Positions 8,227 to 14,483 of a DNA stretch of 19,681 nucleotides are shown one piece after another. Each line of letters opens with the position of its first letter. The first letter of the stretch is position 1. The stretch covers positions 1-19,681 of the forward strand of contig JAGWUU010000019.1 in NCBI GenBank assembly GCA_028868335.1. Reading direction: 5' to 3'. The position numbers and the translations under genes are program-made. The stretch is from Sphingomonadales bacterium (lineage in GTDB: Bacteria > Pseudomonadota > Alphaproteobacteria > Sphingomonadales > Sphingomonadaceae). The notes below the pieces were generated by a model. That model made no database searches. It saw only the letters and a list, made by a program, of their open reading frames with translations, and was not told where the DNA came from.

Positions 8227-8757
8227 TTACGCTTTCACGCGCCCCGCAAAGCCCTTCTGCAATTTCGCCAGCTTGGGTGGAATCACCGCGAGGCAATAGG
8301 GATTGCGCTGGCCTTCACCTTCCCAATATTCCTGATGATAATCCTCGGCCGGATACCACTCGGCCGGCCCCTCGATGGTCGTCACCGCGCGTTGCCCCGG
8401 GTGCTCGCCGTTCCAGCGCTCGATCCCCGCACCGGCTTCGACGCGCTGGACTTCGTCTAGCGGGAAAATCGCGGAACGGTATTGCGTGCCGACATCGTTG
8501 CCCTGACGATTGAGTTGAGAGGGATCGTGGGTGGCCATGAAAACGTCGATCAGATCGCCATAGCCGATCGCCGCCGGATCGAACGTGATCCGGATCGCCT
8601 CGGCATGGCCGGTATCACCGCCGCAGACCTGCTTGTAGGTGGGGTTGACGAGAGTGCCGCCGATATAGCCGCTTTCGACTTCGCTCACTCCGTCGAGCCG
8701 CCTGAACACTGCTTCGGTACACCAGAAGCACCCGCCTGCCAGAATCGCCTGCGCCAT
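8227..8757 (-). CDS. msrA: Peptide methionine-S-sulfoxide reductase MsrA
   Basis: 176 aa. It reduces the S-epimer of methionine sulfoxide in oxidised proteins. The catalytic motif GCFWCTEAVF places the nucleophilic Cys at residue 10, and the resolving Cys is in NPYCLAVIPPKLAKL near the C-terminus. Other landmarks are SGYIGG, GHAEAIRITFDP and PAEDYHQEY. The start at 8757 (MAQAILAGG) is chosen because the family begins just before GCFWC. GGAG lies 11 bases upstream, and the longer frame to 8817 adds unrelated residues. Divergent from the amidase gene at 8856. A perfect inverted repeat sits in the leader (8780-8807). Confidence 0.95.
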   Translation of the reverse strand: MAQAILAGGCFWCTEAVFRRLDGVSEVESGYIGGTLVNPTYKQVCGGDTGHAEAIRITFDPAAIGYGDLIDVFMATHDPSQLNRQGNDVGTQYRSAIFPLDEVQRVEAGAGIERWNGEHPGQRAVTTIEGPAEWYPAEDYHQEYWEGEGQRNPYCLAVIPPKLAKLQKGFAGRVKA

Positions 8758-8779
8758 GGTTTGCCAGTCTCCTTCTTTG

Positions 8780-8807
8780 CCTTGCCGCAATGTGGGGAGC
8801 GGCAAGG
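8780..8807. repeat. 9-bp perfect inverted repeat in the msrA/amidase divergent gap
   Basis: CCTTGCCGC (8780-8788) and GCGGCAAGG (8799-8807) are perfect reverse complements separated by 10 bases. On the msrA side it ends 22 bases before the start codon, just upstream of the ribosome site. It could be a dyad operator or a leader hairpin. No T-run follows on either strand, so it is not an intrinsic terminator. Confidence 0.55.
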
Positions 8808-8855
8808 GCAACGGCAATATGGACTTAACGAGGCGAAGCCCATAATCCCGCTGCC

Positions 8856-9710
8856 ATGACCCGCACCCTTACAGTCGCCGCGCTCCAGCTCCCCCTCGGC
8901 TCCGCCGATGAGGTGGAAAATATCGTCGCTGTGTCGATGTTGGTCGAGGAAGCGGCAAGGCAAGGCGCGCAGGTAGTCCTGCCGCCCGAACTGTTTTCCG
9001 GCCCCTATTTCTGCAAGGAGGAGGATGAAGCGCTGTTCGCTCTCGCCCGGCCTACCGGCGAGCATCCCTCGGTAAGGGCGATGCAGGCGCTGGCGCAGAA
9101 GCACAGGATCGCCATCCCGACCAGCTTCTTCGAGCGCGACGGTCACCACTACTTCAACACGCTGGCCATGATCGGCCCAGATGGATCGATCATGGGAACC
9201 TACCGCAAGAGCCACATTCCCGATGGTCCCGGCTATGAGGAAAAGTACTATTTCCGCCCCGGCAACGATGGGTTCAAAGTCTGGGACCTTTTCGGCGCGC
9301 GGATCGGCGTCGGGATCTGCTGGGACCAGTGGTATCCTGAATGCGCGCGGGTGATGGCGCTTATGGGGGCCGAGGTGCTTCTGTACCCCACGGCAATCGG
9401 GTCTGAACCCTATGACCCTGCGCTGGATACGAGCAGGATGTGGCGGCGGGCCATGCTGGGCCACGCCGTGTCGAACTGCATGCCGGTAGTCGCCGCCAAC
9501 CGCACCGGAACGGAAAACGGCCAGCGCTTCTATGGCCACTCGTTCATCGCCGACGAATGGGGCGATTTCCTTGTCGATTTCGGTGGCGAGGAATCGGGCG
9601 TGCTCATGGCAACGCTCGAACTCGATCGTGCCGCGACGCATCGGGCCGGTATGGGTTTCTTCCGCGATCGTCGTCCGCAGCTCTACGGACGCATCGCCGA
9701 GGATATATGA
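8856..9710 (+). CDS. aguB: N-carbamoylputrescine amidase (nitrilase superfamily)
   Basis: 284 aa. It hydrolyses N-carbamoylputrescine to putrescine, CO2 and ammonia in the agmatine route of polyamine synthesis. The Glu-Lys-Cys triad of the carbon-nitrogen hydrolase family is visible as E45 (LPPELFSGPYF), K118 (YRKSHIPDGPGYEEKYYF) and C155 (GICWDQWYPECAR). The segments around the last two are characteristic of AguB rather than of general nitrilases. Length is normal. No agmatine deiminase (aguA) is in the window, so the substrate rests on family likeness. The 3' end carries the ribosome site of folK. Confidence 0.9.
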   Translation: MTRTLTVAALQLPLGSADEVENIVAVSMLVEEAARQGAQVVLPPELFSGPYFCKEEDEALFALARPTGEHPSVRAMQALAQKHRIAIPTSFFERDGHHYFNTLAMIGPDGSIMGTYRKSHIPDGPGYEEKYYFRPGNDGFKVWDLFGARIGVGICWDQWYPECARVMALMGAEVLLYPTAIGSEPYDPALDTSRMWRRAMLGHAVSNCMPVVAANRTGTENGQRFYGHSFIADEWGDFLVDFGGEESGVLMATLELDRAATHRAGMGFFRDRRPQLYGRIAEDI

Positions 9711-9711
9711 C

Positions 9712-10215
9712 GTGGCCCCGTGGTGCTACGTGATCGCGCTGGGTTCCAATGTCCGGCATCATGGTCACGGATCGCCGGAAGGCGTGCTGGCCGCAGCGTT
9801 GCTCGCCCTGGACGCAAACGGGATTCGCCTGGTGTCGGCAAGCAGGCTCATGCGCAGTGCTCCGCTTGGTCCGTCGCGACGCCGTTACGCCAATGGCGCG
9901 GCACTCATCGAAACGCGGCTGGACCCGCCCGAACTTCTCGATGCGCTCAAGGCGATCGAGCGCCGGTTCGGCCGCACGCGCGGCGGCCAGCGCTGGGGAT
10001 CGCGCGTGCTCGATCTTGATGTGGTACTGTGGAGCGGCGGTCCTTGGGCCTCGGCTGGCCTGATCGTCCCCCACCCGGCTTTTCGCGACCGTACCTTCGT
10101 CCTCGCCCCGGCGCTATCCATCGCGCCACGCTGGCGCGACCCGTTGACCGGCCTGACACTGCGCCAGCTTCACTCCCGCTTGACCCGGCCGCGCCCGCTC
10201 CCTAGGGCGCGCTAA
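9712..10215 (+). CDS. folK: 2-amino-4-hydroxy-6-hydroxymethyldihydropteridine pyrophosphokinase
   Basis: 167 aa. It transfers pyrophosphate from ATP to 6-hydroxymethyl-7,8-dihydropterin in folate synthesis. Signatures: YVIALGSN at the N-terminus, then ERRFGRTRGGQRWGSRVLDLDVVLW, which carries the HPPK core motif R-W-G-x-R-x-L-D-L-D, and PHPAFRDRTFVLAPALSIAP. No ATG fits. I chose GTG at 9712, one base after the aguB stop, because GAGGA (9699-9703) lies exactly 8 bases upstream. A second GTG at 9730 is possible. The frame also extends upstream to an ATG at 9532, but that part is out-of-frame aguB sequence. Confidence 0.9.
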   Translation: MAPWCYVIALGSNVRHHGHGSPEGVLAAALLALDANGIRLVSASRLMRSAPLGPSRRRYANGAALIETRLDPPELLDALKAIERRFGRTRGGQRWGSRVLDLDVVLWSGGPWASAGLIVPHPAFRDRTFVLAPALSIAPRWRDPLTGLTLRQLHSRLTRPRPLPRAR

Positions 10216-10220
10216 TGGTC

Positions 10221-10296
10221 GGGCCCTTAGCTCAGTCGGTAGAGCAACTGACTTTTAATCAGTAGGTCGCTGGTTCGAACCCAGCAGGGCTCACCA
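10221..10296 (+). tRNA. tRNA-Lys (anticodon TTT)
   Basis: 76 bases with an encoded 3' CCA. The acceptor arms GGGCCCT and AGGGCTC pair over 7 bp with one G-U. The anticodon arm is ACTGA-CTTTTAA-TCAGT with anticodon TTT at 10254-10256. The T arm has GGTTCGAACCC. The D arm has AGCTCAGTCGGTAGAGC. It follows folK by 5 bases. Confidence 0.97.
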
Positions 10297-10305
10297 TGTC
10301 TGTAT

Positions 10306-10330
10306 CAAAACCAGTAAATAACTGATTTTG
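10306..10330 (+). terminator. hairpin after tRNA-Lys
   Basis: CAAAACCAGT (10306-10315) pairs with ACTGATTTTG (10321-10330) with one mismatch across a 5-base AAATA loop. The 3' arm contains the T-run. It is placed 9 bases after the tRNA and is plausible as its transcription terminator. Confidence 0.45.
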
Positions 10331-10857
10331 TCGGAAATTGTGTTACGACGCCCTTTGTTTGCGTCGCCACGCGGACGAATCTCGTGGCTGGCCCCTCCCC
10401 ATGCGACAAGTTGGATGGCGGGCGGCTCTACCTTCCGTCTTCGCCTGCACGCTCTTGATTGGGGCGGAACAGACGCGCCACGATTTCATCGTCTGTCAGC
10501 GTATCGGCATTACCGCGGAGCCAGCAATCCACGCATTCTGCAAGTCGAGAACCTGCGCCTGTCCCTGACCGACTATCTCGGCGGGCAGACAGACGCGATC
10601 GGGGGGGCGATGGCGCGACTTTATGGCGTACGCTCCCGATATGAACGGCGGGCGCCATGGCCCGTTGACCGTCGGCTTAGCGAACTGGCCTGATGCCAGC
10701 CCTGCCTCGATGTCCTCGCGGCGCTGGTTCAGGTTGATCATCTCCCGGTAACGGTGCGGGTGCAACCGGGCACAGCAGACCAGCGAGACCAGTGCGCTGG
10801 CCATGTGCACGGTCGAATCGATCTGAAGGGCTTGTGTCGGGCTCGTATCCGGATTAT
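10331..10857. other. gene-poor stretch after tRNA-Lys; no supported gene
   Basis: About 530 bases in which I recognise no protein family on either strand. The longest frames are a plus frame of 121 codons (10328-10693) and a minus frame of 124 codons (10496-10870). Neither has family-like sequence, and the minus frame would start inside the predicted promoter of the next gene. Another minus frame (10428-10658) contains TLTDDEIVARLFRPNQE, which looks more protein-like. This could be an eroded coding remnant. No integrase, insertion sequence or second copy of the tRNA end is visible. Confidence 0.4.
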
Positions 10858-10866
10858 TGCTATACA
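10858..10866 (+). promoter_or_regulatory. possible extended -10 promoter of the aldehyde dehydrogenase gene
   Basis: TGCTATACA is an extended -10 element (TG-n-TATACA) in an AT-rich patch of otherwise GC-rich DNA, 27 bases before the ATG at 10894. No good -35 box is seen at the usual distance. Confidence 0.35.
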
Positions 10867-10893
10867 TCATAACTAAAATCAGAGAGCTTTGTC

Positions 10894-12291
10894 ATGGAAT
10901 TTACACGCATCAATCCGATGACGGGCGAACCGGCCTCGTCGGCCAGGGCGATGAAGGCCGCGGACATTCCGGCGATTGCCGCCAGGGCCGCTGCAGCGTT
11001 CCCGGCCTGGGCCGCGCAGGGTCCCAACGCGCGGCGTGCGGTGCTGATGAAGGCCGCTGACGCGCTGGCCGCCCGGCAGGACCGCTTCGTTGCGGCGATG
11101 ATCGCCGAAACCGGATCGACCGCCGGTTGGGCGATGTTCAATCTCGGCGTTGCGATCTCGATGGTCCGCGAGGCGGCCTCGCTCACTACCCAGATCGCAG
11201 GCGAGGTCATCCCGTCGGACAAGCCGGGGTGCCTGGCCATGGCGCTGAAGGAGCCGGTCGGGGTGATCCTCGGCATCGCGCCGTGGAACGCGCCGATCAT
11301 CCTTGGCGTGCGGGCGATCGCGGTGCCGCTGGCTTGCGGGAACAGCGTGATCCTGAAAGCCAGCGAGACGTGCCCCGAAACCCACGCGCTGATCATCGAA
11401 GCCTTTGCCGAAGCCGGTTTCCCCGATGGCGTGGTCAATGTCGTGACCAATGCGCCTGCGGATGCCGCCGAAGTGGTCGGGGCGCTGATCGATGCGCCCG
11501 AGGTGAAGCGGATCAACTTCACCGGAAGCACCAGCGTCGGGCGGATCATCGCGCTGCGCGCCGCTCAACACTTGAAGCCTTGCCTGCTCGAACTGGGCGG
11601 CAAGGCACCGCTGATCGTGCTGGAAGACGCCGATCTGGACGAGGCGGTCAAGGCCGCGGCCTTCGGCGCCTATATGAACCAGGGCCAGATCTGCATGTCG
11701 ACCGAGCGGCTGATCGTGGTCGATGCCGTAGCCGACGAGTTTGCCCGGCGTTTCGCGGCCAAGGCCGCCGCGATGCCGGCGGGCGACCCGCGCGAGGGCA
11801 AGACCCCACTGGGCGCGGTTGTCGACCAGAAGACGGTTACCCACGTCAACGCGCTGATCGACGATGCCGTGGCCAAGGGCGCCAAGGTCATTGCCGGCGG
11901 CAAGGGCGAGAGCGTGGTCATGCCCGCAACCGTGGTCGATGGCGTGACCTCGGCGATGAACCTCTACAGCGAGGAAAGCTTCGGCCCCGTCGTCGCCATG
12001 ATCCGCGCCCGCGATGCCGAACACGCGATCGAACTGGCCAACGACACCCAATATGGCCTCTCGGCGGCGGTGTTCACCAAGGACATTGCGAAGGGCCTGA
12101 CCATGGCCCGCCGCATCCGGTCGGGCATCTGCCATGTCAACGGACCGACCGTCCACGACGAGGCCCAGATGCCGTTCGGCGGCACCGGCGCCTCCGGCTA
12201 CGGCCGTTTCGGCGGCAAGCAGGGCGTCGACAGCTTCACCGAGACGCGATGGATCACCGTCGAAACCTTGCCGGGGCATTTCCCGATCTGA
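10894..12291 (+). CDS. NAD(P)-dependent aldehyde dehydrogenase, vanillin/salicylaldehyde dehydrogenase-like
   Basis: 465 aa, ALDH superfamily, oxidising an aldehyde to the acid in the cytosol. Active-site residues are all present: N132 (APWNAP), E233 (LELGGKAPL) and the nucleophile C267 (NQGQICMSTERL). The cofactor-binding motif FTGSTSVG (209-216) and the C-terminal segment EESFGPVV are also seen. The GQICMSTER context and the short length resemble the aromatic-aldehyde branch (vanillin or salicylaldehyde dehydrogenases), so a lignin- or aromatic-derived substrate is a guess rather than a finding. The gene stands alone, with its own terminator and no aromatic-degradation neighbours. The ribosome site (AGAGAG) is modest. 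Confidence 0.88.
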   Translation: MEFTRINPMTGEPASSARAMKAADIPAIAARAAAAFPAWAAQGPNARRAVLMKAADALAARQDRFVAAMIAETGSTAGWAMFNLGVAISMVREAASLTTQIAGEVIPSDKPGCLAMALKEPVGVILGIAPWNAPIILGVRAIAVPLACGNSVILKASETCPETHALIIEAFAEAGFPDGVVNVVTNAPADAAEVVGALIDAPEVKRINFTGSTSVGRIIALRAAQHLKPCLLELGGKAPLIVLEDADLDEAVKAAAFGAYMNQGQICMSTERLIVVDAVADEFARRFAAKAAAMPAGDPREGKTPLGAVVDQKTVTHVNALIDDAVAKGAKVIAGGKGESVVMPATVVDGVTSAMNLYSEESFGPVVAMIRARDAEHAIELANDTQYGLSAAVFTKDIAKGLTMARRIRSGICHVNGPTVHDEAQMPFGGTGASGYGRFGGKQGVDSFTETRWITVETLPGHFPI

Positions 12292-12300
12292 TCAAATGAC

Positions 12301-12335
12301 GGCGGGAAACGAAAGTTTCCTGCCGCTTCTTTATC
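12301..12335 (+). terminator. intrinsic terminator of the aldehyde dehydrogenase gene
   Basis: GGCGGGAAAC (12301-12310) pairs with GTTTCCTGCC (12315-12324) over 10 bp with one G-U, closed by a GAAA tetraloop. It is followed by GCTTCTTTATC. It begins 10 bases after the stop codon. Confidence 0.7.
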
Positions 12336-12404
12336 AAGGTGCAGGTGTACGTGGAGGCGCAGGTGGCGCGGCCAGCGCCCGGCAAGGCCCACCGTCCGTT
12401 TCGG

Positions 12405-12791
12405 TCAATGCAGCGCGTGCAGGCCTGAGGGATTTGCCGGTGCGATGCTGCCCGTTGCAATACCGAGCGCCGCGACGACGTCGGCTGAGCGAAACGGCTT
12501 CTGGATATAGCCCAGCGCGGTCAACGGCGGCCGTTCAATCTGGTCAGGGTTGGCGGTGACGAAGATGATGGTCGTGCCGAAACGCTCGGACAGGCGGCGG
12601 GCGATTTCCGGGCCGGTCGGCCCATCGCGCAGGTTGAGGTCAACCAGCGCCACGGCCGGGGCACAGCCAAGCGTGTCGATTCCGTTGCGATCGGAGATCA
12701 CGCCCACGATCTCGTGCCCGGCGCCCTGGATGATGTCTTCCAGATCCAGCGCGACCAGAATTTCGTCTTCGACAATCAGTACGCCTGTCAT
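12405..12791 (-). CDS. single-domain response regulator (receiver only)
   Basis: 128 aa, one CheY-like receiver and no output domain. The acidic pocket is in VEDE (7-10), the phospho-acceptor is D51 (LVDLNL), the switch Thr is T78 (IIFVTAN) and the conserved Lys is K97 (YIQKPF). The sequence around the switch (FVTANPDQIERPPLTALGYIQKPF) resembles the PhyR receiver (FVTAYPERLL...KPF) more than CheY. It lies 32 bases downstream of the second EcfG-type sigma gene on the same strand, with GAGGAG 9 bases before the ATG, so the two are likely one operon. Single-domain regulators such as SdrG act in the Sphingomonas stress response. By position this one may relay or sink phosphate between HWE kinases and PhyR; that role is inferred. 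Confidence 0.88.
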   Translation of the reverse strand: MTGVLIVEDEILVALDLEDIIQGAGHEIVGVISDRNGIDTLGCAPAVALVDLNLRDGPTGPEIARRLSERFGTTIIFVTANPDQIERPPLTALGYIQKPFRSADVVAALGIATGSIAPANPSGLHALH

Positions 12792-12823
12792 TTCAGGTCG
12801 CTCCTCATGATCCGCCCAGCCGA

Positions 12824-13486
12824 TCAGGCAACCGCTTGCCGACGCTCTGCATTGTTGTTGGCGACACGCCGCAGTTCGGCGAACATCAGTTCGATGGCAT
12901 CACCCTCCATCACGAAATTATGCCGCGAATCGGGTAATTGCCCATTCTCGATCACGCTGGCGAGCATCGCCCGGGCGCGGCAGATGCGGCTCTTGACCGT
13001 GCCCAGCGCCACGCCGCAGATCGCGGCAATTTCATCGTAGGGCATGTCGCCCACGGCCACCAGGATCAGCGCTTCGCGGTGCGTATCGGGCAGGGTTTCC
13101 AGGGCCCGCAGCACGTCGGCAAGATCGAGCGCGCCCTCCTGGTTGCCTTCTGTGTACAAGGTCCTCTCGGCCAGTTCCTCATTATATTCGCCGATAAAGC
13201 GCCTGCGTCGTGCTTCGCTGTAGAAATGGTTGCGCAGGATCGCGAACGTCCACGCCTTGAAGTTGGTCCCGGCGCGGTAGCTGGCGCGAGCCGACCACGC
13301 CTTGAGCAGGGTTTCCTGGGCCAGATCGTCGGCGCCCTCACGGCATCCGCAAAGCGTGCGGGCGAAGGCGCGAAGGTGTGGTGCAACTGTGGTGAGCGCT
13401 GCGTGGAAATCGCGGTCGTCAAGTGTGTCGTAGTCGGTTTGCTTCGAATTGCTGTTGGGTTGCGAGGTCTTCGGGGTATCCAGCAT
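12824..13486 (-). CDS. EcfG-type ECF sigma factor, second paralogue
   Basis: 220 aa. Region 2 spans about residues 35-100 (HLRAFARTLCG, DDLAQETLLKAWSARASYRAGTNFKAWTFAILRNHFYS), and region 4 spans about 128-185 (LPDTHREALILVAVGDMPYDEIAAICGVALGTVKSRICRARAML). This is the EcfG/ECF15 layout controlled by NepR and PhyR. Compared with the paralogue at 16524 it has a longer N-terminus and about 35 extra residues at the C-terminus (after SVIENGQLPD). The start at 13486 (MLDTPKTS) has AGGAG 6 bases upstream; a longer frame to 13678 adds unlikely residues. A GSR-type promoter lies 32 bases upstream of the start codon, so it is probably induced by the GSR itself. No NepR gene adjoins it. Confidence 0.93.
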   Translation of the reverse strand: MLDTPKTSQPNSNSKQTDYDTLDDRDFHAALTTVAPHLRAFARTLCGCREGADDLAQETLLKAWSARASYRAGTNFKAWTFAILRNHFYSEARRRRFIGEYNEELAERTLYTEGNQEGALDLADVLRALETLPDTHREALILVAVGDMPYDEIAAICGVALGTVKSRICRARAMLASVIENGQLPDSRHNFVMEGDAIELMFAELRRVANNNAERRQAVA

Positions 13487-13517
13487 GATCCGCTCCTGAC
13501 AGTGCCATTGTCGGTTC

Positions 13518-13543
13518 AACACGGCTGGAGGAAGAAAAGTTCC
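13518..13543 (-). promoter_or_regulatory. EcfG-type (GSR) promoter of the second sigma gene
   Basis: On the minus strand GGAAC (13543-13539), a 17-base gap and TGTT (13521-13518) match the alphaproteobacterial GSR promoter GGAAC-N16/17-CGTT except for one base. The predicted transcript start near 13511 leaves about 25 bases of leader, with a good ribosome site before the start at 13486. Confidence 0.6.
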
Positions 13544-13595
13544 AGCGCGATGCGATCGTGCATTTTGTGGTCGGAGATACCGCGCGCCATCCCGG

Positions 13596-13623
13596 TTGAC
13601 GCATGCTCGTGGTGAAGTAGTCT
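13596..13623 (+). promoter_or_regulatory. possible sigma-70-type promoter of phyR
   Basis: TTGACG (13596-13601), 16 bases and TAGTCT (13618-13623) lie 48 bases before the phyR ATG at 13672. No GGAAC element occurs on this strand in the gap, so phyR seems to be made by the housekeeping sigma factor. The -10 box is imperfect. Confidence 0.4.
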
Positions 13624-13671
13624 CGGACCCGTAAACCGACGAGCCCGATGGGCCTTCAGGTGAGACAGGCC

Positions 13672-14478
13672 ATGCCATTCAGACAAGCCCTGACCGACAA
13701 GCTGCCGTTCCTGCGTCGCTACGCCCGCGCCTTGTGTGGGTCGCAACAATCGGGCGACGCCTATGTTGGCGAACTTCTAGAGGCGGCGATTGCCGACGCC
13801 GGACTGCGTAACGAACTGAAGGAGGGCCGGGTTGCGCTCTACCGGGCCTTCACCCGGATCTGGTCGCGCGGCCACGTCGAATTGGCGCACAGCGGTCCCC
13901 CTGATAGGGACATGACTGGCGATCGCGAGGCATTCGCCCACGCGCGGCTCGAACGGATTTCACCCCAACATCGTCAGGCGCTTCTGCTGACCACGCTTGA
14001 GGAGTTTTCGGATCGGGAAGCCGGGGAAATTTTGGGCATTCCAGCTGAACAGGTGGGCGAGCTGGTTGCTCGCGCGGTTTCCGAAATCGATCAGGCCAAC
14101 AAGACCAACGTGCTGATCATCGAGGATGAACCGCTTATCGCGATGCAGTTGGAGGCGCTGGTGTCCGACCTTGGGCATGTGGTCGTCGCCACCGCCTCGA
14201 CCCGCAGCCAGGCCGTCGAGGTATTCCAGCGGATGAGGCCAGGTCTGGTGCTGGCCGACATTCAGCTTGCGGACCAGAGCAGCGGGATCGACGCGGTGGA
14301 AGACATCCTGCGCTTCGGCCAGGTGCCCATTGTGTTCGTTACCGCCTATCCCGAACGCCTGCTGACAGGCGAACGGCCAGAGCCGACCTATCTGGTGACC
14401 AAGCCCTTTCGCGAAGAGACGCTCAGCGCCGCTATCGGCCAGGCGCTGTTCTTCGGATCGACCGGCACCGCCGACTGA
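13672..14478 (+). CDS. phyR: PhyR, general stress response regulator (sigma-like domain plus receiver)
   Basis: 268 aa. Residues 1-140 form an EcfG-like domain that lacks DNA-binding function in this family (FLRRYARALCGS...; region-4-like ISPQHRQALLLTTLEEFSDREAGEILG). Residues 146-262 form a receiver with EDE (151-153), phospho-acceptor D196 (LADIQL), T224 (FVTAYPERLL) and K244 (TKPF). When phosphorylated, PhyR binds NepR through the sigma-like domain and frees EcfG. The start at 13672 (MPFRQALTD) fits the family length, with AGGTGA upstream; an ATG at 13648 lacks a ribosome site. It is divergent from the second sigma gene and converges on the sensor kinase with 5 bases between stops. Confidence 0.96.
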   Translation: MPFRQALTDKLPFLRRYARALCGSQQSGDAYVGELLEAAIADAGLRNELKEGRVALYRAFTRIWSRGHVELAHSGPPDRDMTGDREAFAHARLERISPQHRQALLLTTLEEFSDREAGEILGIPAEQVGELVARAVSEIDQANKTNVLIIEDEPLIAMQLEALVSDLGHVVVATASTRSQAVEVFQRMRPGLVLADIQLADQSSGIDAVEDILRFGQVPIVFVTAYPERLLTGERPEPTYLVTKPFREETLSAAIGQALFFGSTGTAD

Positions 14479-14483
14479 GTGCG

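Noticed and set aside
9707..9733. ATG overlapping the aguB stop as the folK start
   Set aside because: It is out of frame with folK and reaches a stop after eight codons.
10221..10296. tRNA-Lys as the attachment site of an integrated island
   Set aside because: No integrase, no insertion sequence and no second copy of the tRNA 3' end (GGTTCGAACCC) is seen in the window.
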